DNA of 15,045 bases, from NCBI GenBank assembly GCA_022563455.1, contig JADFNI010000027.1, forward strand, positions 1 to 15,045, written 5' to 3'. This document shows, piece by piece, positions 11,467 to 15,045 of this stretch. The position numbers and the translations under genes are program-made. The notes under the pieces are model-generated. The model made no database searches. It saw nothing but the letters and a program-made list of their open reading frames with translations, and was not told the origin of the DNA. Each line of letters begins with the position of its first letter. The first letter of the stretch is position 1. The stretch comes from Nanobdellota archaeon (GTDB lineage Archaea; Nanobdellota; Nanobdellia; Pacearchaeales; GW2011-AR1).

Positions 11467-11745
11467 ATGGCTTATAGAATAAAATGCGTTGATAAAAATC
11501 AAAATTCGAATTTTAAAGATTGTAGATGTATAATATCTATTGGAGTTTCTGCCAAGGATGGAGGAACAAATCAGTATACTCCTTCAAAAATACATGATAG
11601 GATAAATAGTGGTGAAAAGTTTTATGTTTTAAACAATAACCAAGAAACTTATCTAATCGCAGTTGAGCGAGAAGGGACAAAATACGTAAGAACTGAACCC
11701 AATGATACTGAAAACGATAATTTGCTAAAACAATCTTCTTGTTAG
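11467..11745 (+). CDS. DUF3892 family protein
   Basis: A 92-residue protein. It matches the DUF3892 layout: an N-terminal strand MAYRIKCVDK with Cys, a glycine-rich turn (IISIGVSAKDGGTNQYTPSK), a helix IHDRINSGEKFYV, a strand ETYLIAVEREGTKYVRTEPN, and the family's ending 'NLL...C' (NLLKQSSC). The function of DUF3892 is unknown; members are often found singly and near mobile or defence genes. It is third in a probable operon with the small PD-(D/E)XK-like protein and the hydrophobic peptide. Its stop abuts the convergent membrane-anchored gene with one base between. Confidence 0.8.
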   Translation: MAYRIKCVDKNQNSNFKDCRCIISIGVSAKDGGTNQYTPSKIHDRINSGEKFYVLNNNQETYLIAVEREGTKYVRTEPNDTENDNLLKQSSC

Positions 11746-11746
11746 C

Positions 11747-12232
11747 TTAAATAATACAATCAAATATCTTATTTGAATATCTAATCCTTATTCGATATTT
11801 TAATTGATTTCTATTACTTTCTTTATTAAATTTATCTTTTGTAGAGAAATCTAGCTTTGCAAGTATCTTTTTAGTATGGTTAGAATCTATTAAGAATGGA
11901 AAATCTAAAGGAGAGTATCTTTTTATATTCGAAGACGTAGGTAAATTTTCTCCAACACCTAGAATTGTTTGATCAATTACTTCAAGAATAGTTGTTTTAG
12001 GCATAAATCTAGAATTTGGATTGTAAAAGTTAACCTTGTTTATGGTTGTTAATCTTTCCCCAATATTACTTAAATAAAAATAAATCCATATTTGATTGTA
12101 TTCTTTTTTTATTTCTAATAAATCTTTTTCTATATACAACTTTGGTTTATTTCTACTTATCACATAAAAGGAAAGAGTAAGTCCCAAGATAGAAACAATT
12201 AATGCCAAAATACTTATAAAGATATTAACCAC
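11747..12232 (-). CDS. Membrane-anchored protein downstream of the R-M gene
   Basis: Starting at the GTG at 12230-12232 gives 161 residues: one N-terminal hydrophobic span (IFISILALIVSILGLTLSFY, residues 3-22), then a basic ISRNKPK, then a strand-rich cytosolic or extracellular domain (IWIYFYLSNIGERLTTINKV and KYRIRIRYSNKIFDCII). A start at 12326-12328 would add 32 residues but would overlap the upstream gene by about 90 bases, so the GTG four bases after the methylase stop is preferred; a purine-rich gagggg lies about ten bases upstream. No family is recognised. It resembles short single-span proteins found beside restriction systems and may be an accessory, but nothing shows a function. Confidence 0.6.
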   Translation of the reverse strand: MVNIFISILALIVSILGLTLSFYVISRNKPKLYIEKDLLEIKKEYNQIWIYFYLSNIGERLTTINKVNFYNPNSRFMPKTTILEVIDQTILGVGENLPTSSNIKRYSPLDFPFLIDSNHTKKILAKLDFSTKDKFNKESNRNQLKYRIRIRYSNKIFDCII

Positions 12233-12236
12233 CCAT

Positions 12237-15045
12237 TCACAAACTCCCCTCAACAACCCCAATCTCTTCCTCACTAAGACCATATAATTCATAAACCATT
12301 TCATCAATTTCCCTATCAGTCTTATCAATCTGATCTTTTAATTCAAGAATTTCTCTTTTATAATCATTAAAATAATCTTCCCATTCGTCTTGTTCTTTTA
12401 ATGAAATTTTCTTTTTTATTTGTTTCTCAATTTCTAGAACAAAATCATTAAATTCTAATTCGTAAAATTTGCTTAGTCTTTTATTTATCTTCCCTAAACC
12501 AAAACTCTTTTTTATTCTGTTGGAAAATCTGCCTTTCTTTTCATAAAAGTCTTTATTTAGGGTAAGCATTAAATCTGCTTTTTCTATGAAGGTGGGCTGT
12601 TCACTTAATTGAATTTCTTTAATTGGAAATAATCTTAAATCTTTAAGAATAATCTTTGGAAACATTTTTCTAACAGATTTTGCGGTATTTTTCATAAAAT
12701 AATAGGAAATTAAAGAACTATTCAAAATTAAAACTATATATTTCAATGAAATATCTTTACCCTCTTTACAGGTAATTGAAATATTGCTCATATTAAATAA
12801 ATAAGTTTCCTCATTATATGTTGCAATAATGCTCCTCGGAGACTTGCCCGTAATCTCCCTAATGATTATGTTATTTTCATTAAATATATTAAAAGTCCTA
12901 GGTGCTGCTAAATGGTTTCCATACCTTAAATATAATCCTGACCAAGAAATAAAATATCTACCTACATCCCCCCCATCAAGATATTTATATGTATCCTCAT
13001 CAAATTTATAATCATAATCATAAGGTCGGTTTTTAACATCCTCAGTTGTTTGTTTAGGGACCCCCTTGCCTTTTTCATAAGCTTTTAATCCCGCTTTTAT
13101 TTGCACAATTGAATCAAGAATAACGGATTCATTATTTATCTTTTCAGATAAGGAAACACTAATTTCATCAGAGAATATTTTAAATTCAAGATTTTTACTT
13201 TTAGAAAAATCAATCTGATCTCTTTTATGAGAAAACATAAACCCATTTCCATTACTTAAATAAATGTTAAATTTATTTCTATTTACTTCCTCCTTTTGAG
13301 CAATAAATATTATTGTTTCAACATTTACATTATCAAACGAATATCCCTCCAAGTTAATTACCTTATCTAATTTGCAATTATCCAATATATATTTTCTCAA
13401 TCCTTTTCCAGAATAAATCATTAACCATGAGTTTGGAACAATTAACCCCCAAACCCCCCCAGTTTTTAGTATGTTAATTGATTTTTCGACAAAAAGGATA
13501 TAGGTATTTATTTGATAGTCTGAAGAACGATAATTTTTCTTATAATAATTTTTCTCTTCTTGAGATATTTTTTCTCTTGCGAAGACATAAGGAGGATTCC
13601 CCACCACAACATCAAACTTAAAAGGGAATTCCTTATCCCAATCAAATGCCAACTCTCCTGCAACTTCTTTGTCATCAATGAGACTATTTCCTTGTTTTAT
13701 ATTGTTTGATAGATTAGCAAGCTTTCTATTTTTTCTAGTCATTTTTAAAAATAATGCTAGCTTAGTTATCTCAATAGACTCCTCGTTAAGGTCTACCCCA
13801 TAAATGCTATTTTGAATAATCTCTCTTGCCTCCGACTCCTCATTCCATTTTGCTAATACTAATTGTCCTTGACCATTACTACCCTTTTTTAGGCCCCTTT
13901 GAGCCTCATAAACCCCCCTTCCTTGTTTAAAGTCTTGTATTCCCTTAAATATTTCAAGCATTATATCAGTTGCCTTAATCAAAAAAGCCCCAGAACCGCA
14001 TGCAGGATCTAATATTCTTATTGATTTAAATTTATTTTCCAATTCAGCTATATTTGAAGAATATTCTTCTATTAAATCAGGAACTTTATTAATTTCACTT
14101 TTAGATAAATAAGGAATGATTGTATTTCTACAGATATAATCAGTTATATATTCAGGAGTATAAAATATACCATCCTTTTTTCTTCTAGAGTTACCCTCAT
14201 CTTGCAAATCCTCTATATCTGAAATAGATTGTTCAAAGATATGTCCCAGAATATTTACATTAACTTCAGTATTAAAGTCAAATGAAGCCATTAAAAGTAT
14301 ATTCTTTATGATTGGACTTAGTTTATTTTTATATTTTTCAAAAATCTCTAACTCAATTTTATTTAAATCTAAATTTTTATTCTTAAGTTTTGAATTTTGA
14401 ATCAATCCTTCAAAAAAAGACTTATCCCTAATATCATTAAATGAAATTCTTGGAGGAATAGGATTTTTGAATAATCCCCCGTTAAATCCAAATATTTTCT
14501 TTGGAAAATCGCTACCCTTATCTAAATCTTGAAACAGACTAGTCAAGGCGTTTGATATATTTGAAGAATTTGAAGAAAAAAGATGTTCCGTTTCTAAAGT
14601 CTTTATTATTTTATCCTCAATTGTTCCACCCTCAAGTTTTCCAGTATCTTCTGCAAAATAGACAAACATTAATCTATTAAGGAAAAGTTGAGCAAAGTGA
14701 ACTGAAGCAGCTCTATCAATTTCAGAATTCTGTTCAAACTCTTTTATAAGCATTAACCTTGTTTCGTGATACAATTTATAAAACTCCTTAGTAAATTCTC
14801 TTTCTTCAATAATTGACTGTTTTATAACTTCAGAAATGAATCCCCTTTCAACGTTCTTCATTGAAAAAAGTGCAATAAATTCTTTTAATTTATCATTATT
14901 TGTTAAATCTTCAAATTTAATAGAATGAAACTTACTATCTCCCTCAGCTCGATCAAATAAAACAAATTCATTATAGTTAGTTAGGATTCCAAAAGGTATT
15001 ACTTTGTTGTGCATATATGTATTAATTTGATTAACTGGAGTCTCT
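12237..15045 (-). CDS. Eco57I-like Type IIG/BREX-type DNA methyltransferase, 5' end outside window
   Basis: At least 925 residues from the first ATG in view (15012-15014), but the frame stays open to the window edge (ETPVNQINTY...), so the real start lies outside. The N-terminal segment IPFGILTNYNEFVLFD is the family's end of the nuclease or linker domain; the PD-(D/E)XK part would be further upstream. The adenine-N6 methyltransferase is clear: GIFYTPEYITDYICRN, motif I DPACGSGAFLIKA (Asp336), IYGVDLNEESIEITKLAL, and motif IV NPPYVF (473-478). About residues 560-830 form a TaqI-like target recognition region (VQIKAGLKAYEKGK, DGGDVGRYFISW, FPIKEIQL), and a coiled C-terminus ends IDEMVYELYGLSEEEI. 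Such proteins methylate adenine in a specific site and, when fused to a nuclease, cut unmodified DNA. A membrane-anchored gene follows four bases later. Confidence 0.9.
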   Translation of the reverse strand, partial: ETPVNQINTYMHNKVIPFGILTNYNEFVLFDRAEGDSKFHSIKFEDLTNNDKLKEFIALFSMKNVERGFISEVIKQSIIEEREFTKEFYKLYHETRLMLIKEFEQNSEIDRAASVHFAQLFLNRLMFVYFAEDTGKLEGGTIEDKIIKTLETEHLFSSNSSNISNALTSLFQDLDKGSDFPKKIFGFNGGLFKNPIPPRISFNDIRDKSFFEGLIQNSKLKNKNLDLNKIELEIFEKYKNKLSPIIKNILLMASFDFNTEVNVNILGHIFEQSISDIEDLQDEGNSRRKKDGIFYTPEYITDYICRNTIIPYLSKSEINKVPDLIEEYSSNIAELENKFKSIRILDPACGSGAFLIKATDIMLEIFKGIQDFKQGRGVYEAQRGLKKGSNGQGQLVLAKWNEESEAREIIQNSIYGVDLNEESIEITKLALFLKMTRKNRKLANLSNNIKQGNSLIDDKEVAGELAFDWDKEFPFKFDVVVGNPPYVFAREKISQEEKNYYKKNYRSSDYQINTYILFVEKSINILKTGGVWGLIVPNSWLMIYSGKGLRKYILDNCKLDKVINLEGYSFDNVNVETIIFIAQKEEVNRNKFNIYLSNGNGFMFSHKRDQIDFSKSKNLEFKIFSDEISVSLSEKINNESVILDSIVQIKAGLKAYEKGKGVPKQTTEDVKNRPYDYDYKFDEDTYKYLDGGDVGRYFISWSGLYLRYGNHLAAPRTFNIFNENNIIIREITGKSPRSIIATYNEETYLFNMSNISITCKEGKDISLKYIVLILNSSLISYYFMKNTAKSVRKMFPKIILKDLRLFPIKEIQLSEQPTFIEKADLMLTLNKDFYEKKGRFSNRIKKSFGLGKINKRLSKFYELEFNDFVLEIEKQIKKKISLKEQDEWEDYFNDYKREILELKDQIDKTDREIDEMVYELYGLSEEEIGVVEGSL

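Noticed and set aside
12233..12328. Upstream start for the membrane-anchored gene
   Set aside because: It would overlap the methylase by about 90 bases; the GTG after the methylase stop gives a cleaner membrane anchor at the N-terminus.
12829..13011. 60-residue plus-strand frame opposite the methylase
   Set aside because: Within the recognition region of a long, clearly coding gene; no promoter or ribosome-binding site.

Overview
The window looks like an archaeal chromosome segment, most likely from a low-GC, small-genome DPANN-type lineage (Woesearchaeota/Pacearchaeota-like); that placement is inference. The direct evidence is that nearly every first gene has an A/T-rich TATA box centred about 25-27 bases upstream of its start codon, with no ribosome-binding site in between. 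This is the archaeal pattern of leaderless mRNAs. Shine-Dalgarno-like motifs appear mainly in front of downstream operon genes. The exception is the TATA-driven gene at 499, which also has one.

Left part (1-2100) is an eroded zone. It holds the remains of a cupin-type glucose-6-phosphate isomerase with several stops and a frame change, and a small gene whose first ~22 residues are MreB-like but whose remainder is unrelated. It also holds a two-gene unit of a 46-residue Cys4 protein and a DUF1653 protein cut by an in-frame TAA, an intact but unrecognised 116-residue gene with an inverted repeat around its promoter, and a probable degraded small gene.

Middle (2100-7750) is a string of mostly single small genes. 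A GC-rich HExxH (IrrE-like) peptidase is bracketed by a 13-bp direct repeat. A membrane protein, a P-loop kinase-like protein and another membrane protein follow, each preceded by a related G-rich/hairpin element just upstream of its TATA box. Then come two further membrane proteins, two small unknowns, a GIY-YIG protein, a membrane-anchored M23-like protein and a VTT/DedA-type membrane protein. The last two diverge from what appears to be a single shared TATA box.

Right part (7759-15045) is rich in nucleic-acid enzymes and looks like an accessory or defence island. It carries a PD-(D/E)XK plus DUF2779 nuclease, a two-gene unit of winged-helix protein and PIN-domain protein, and a three-gene unit (small PD-(D/E)XK-like protein, 56-residue hydrophobic protein, DUF3892 protein). 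It ends with the 3' part of an Eco57I-like restriction-modification gene followed by a membrane-anchored protein. The Eco57I-like gene runs off the right edge. No tRNA, rRNA, CRISPR array, transposase or integrase was identified.
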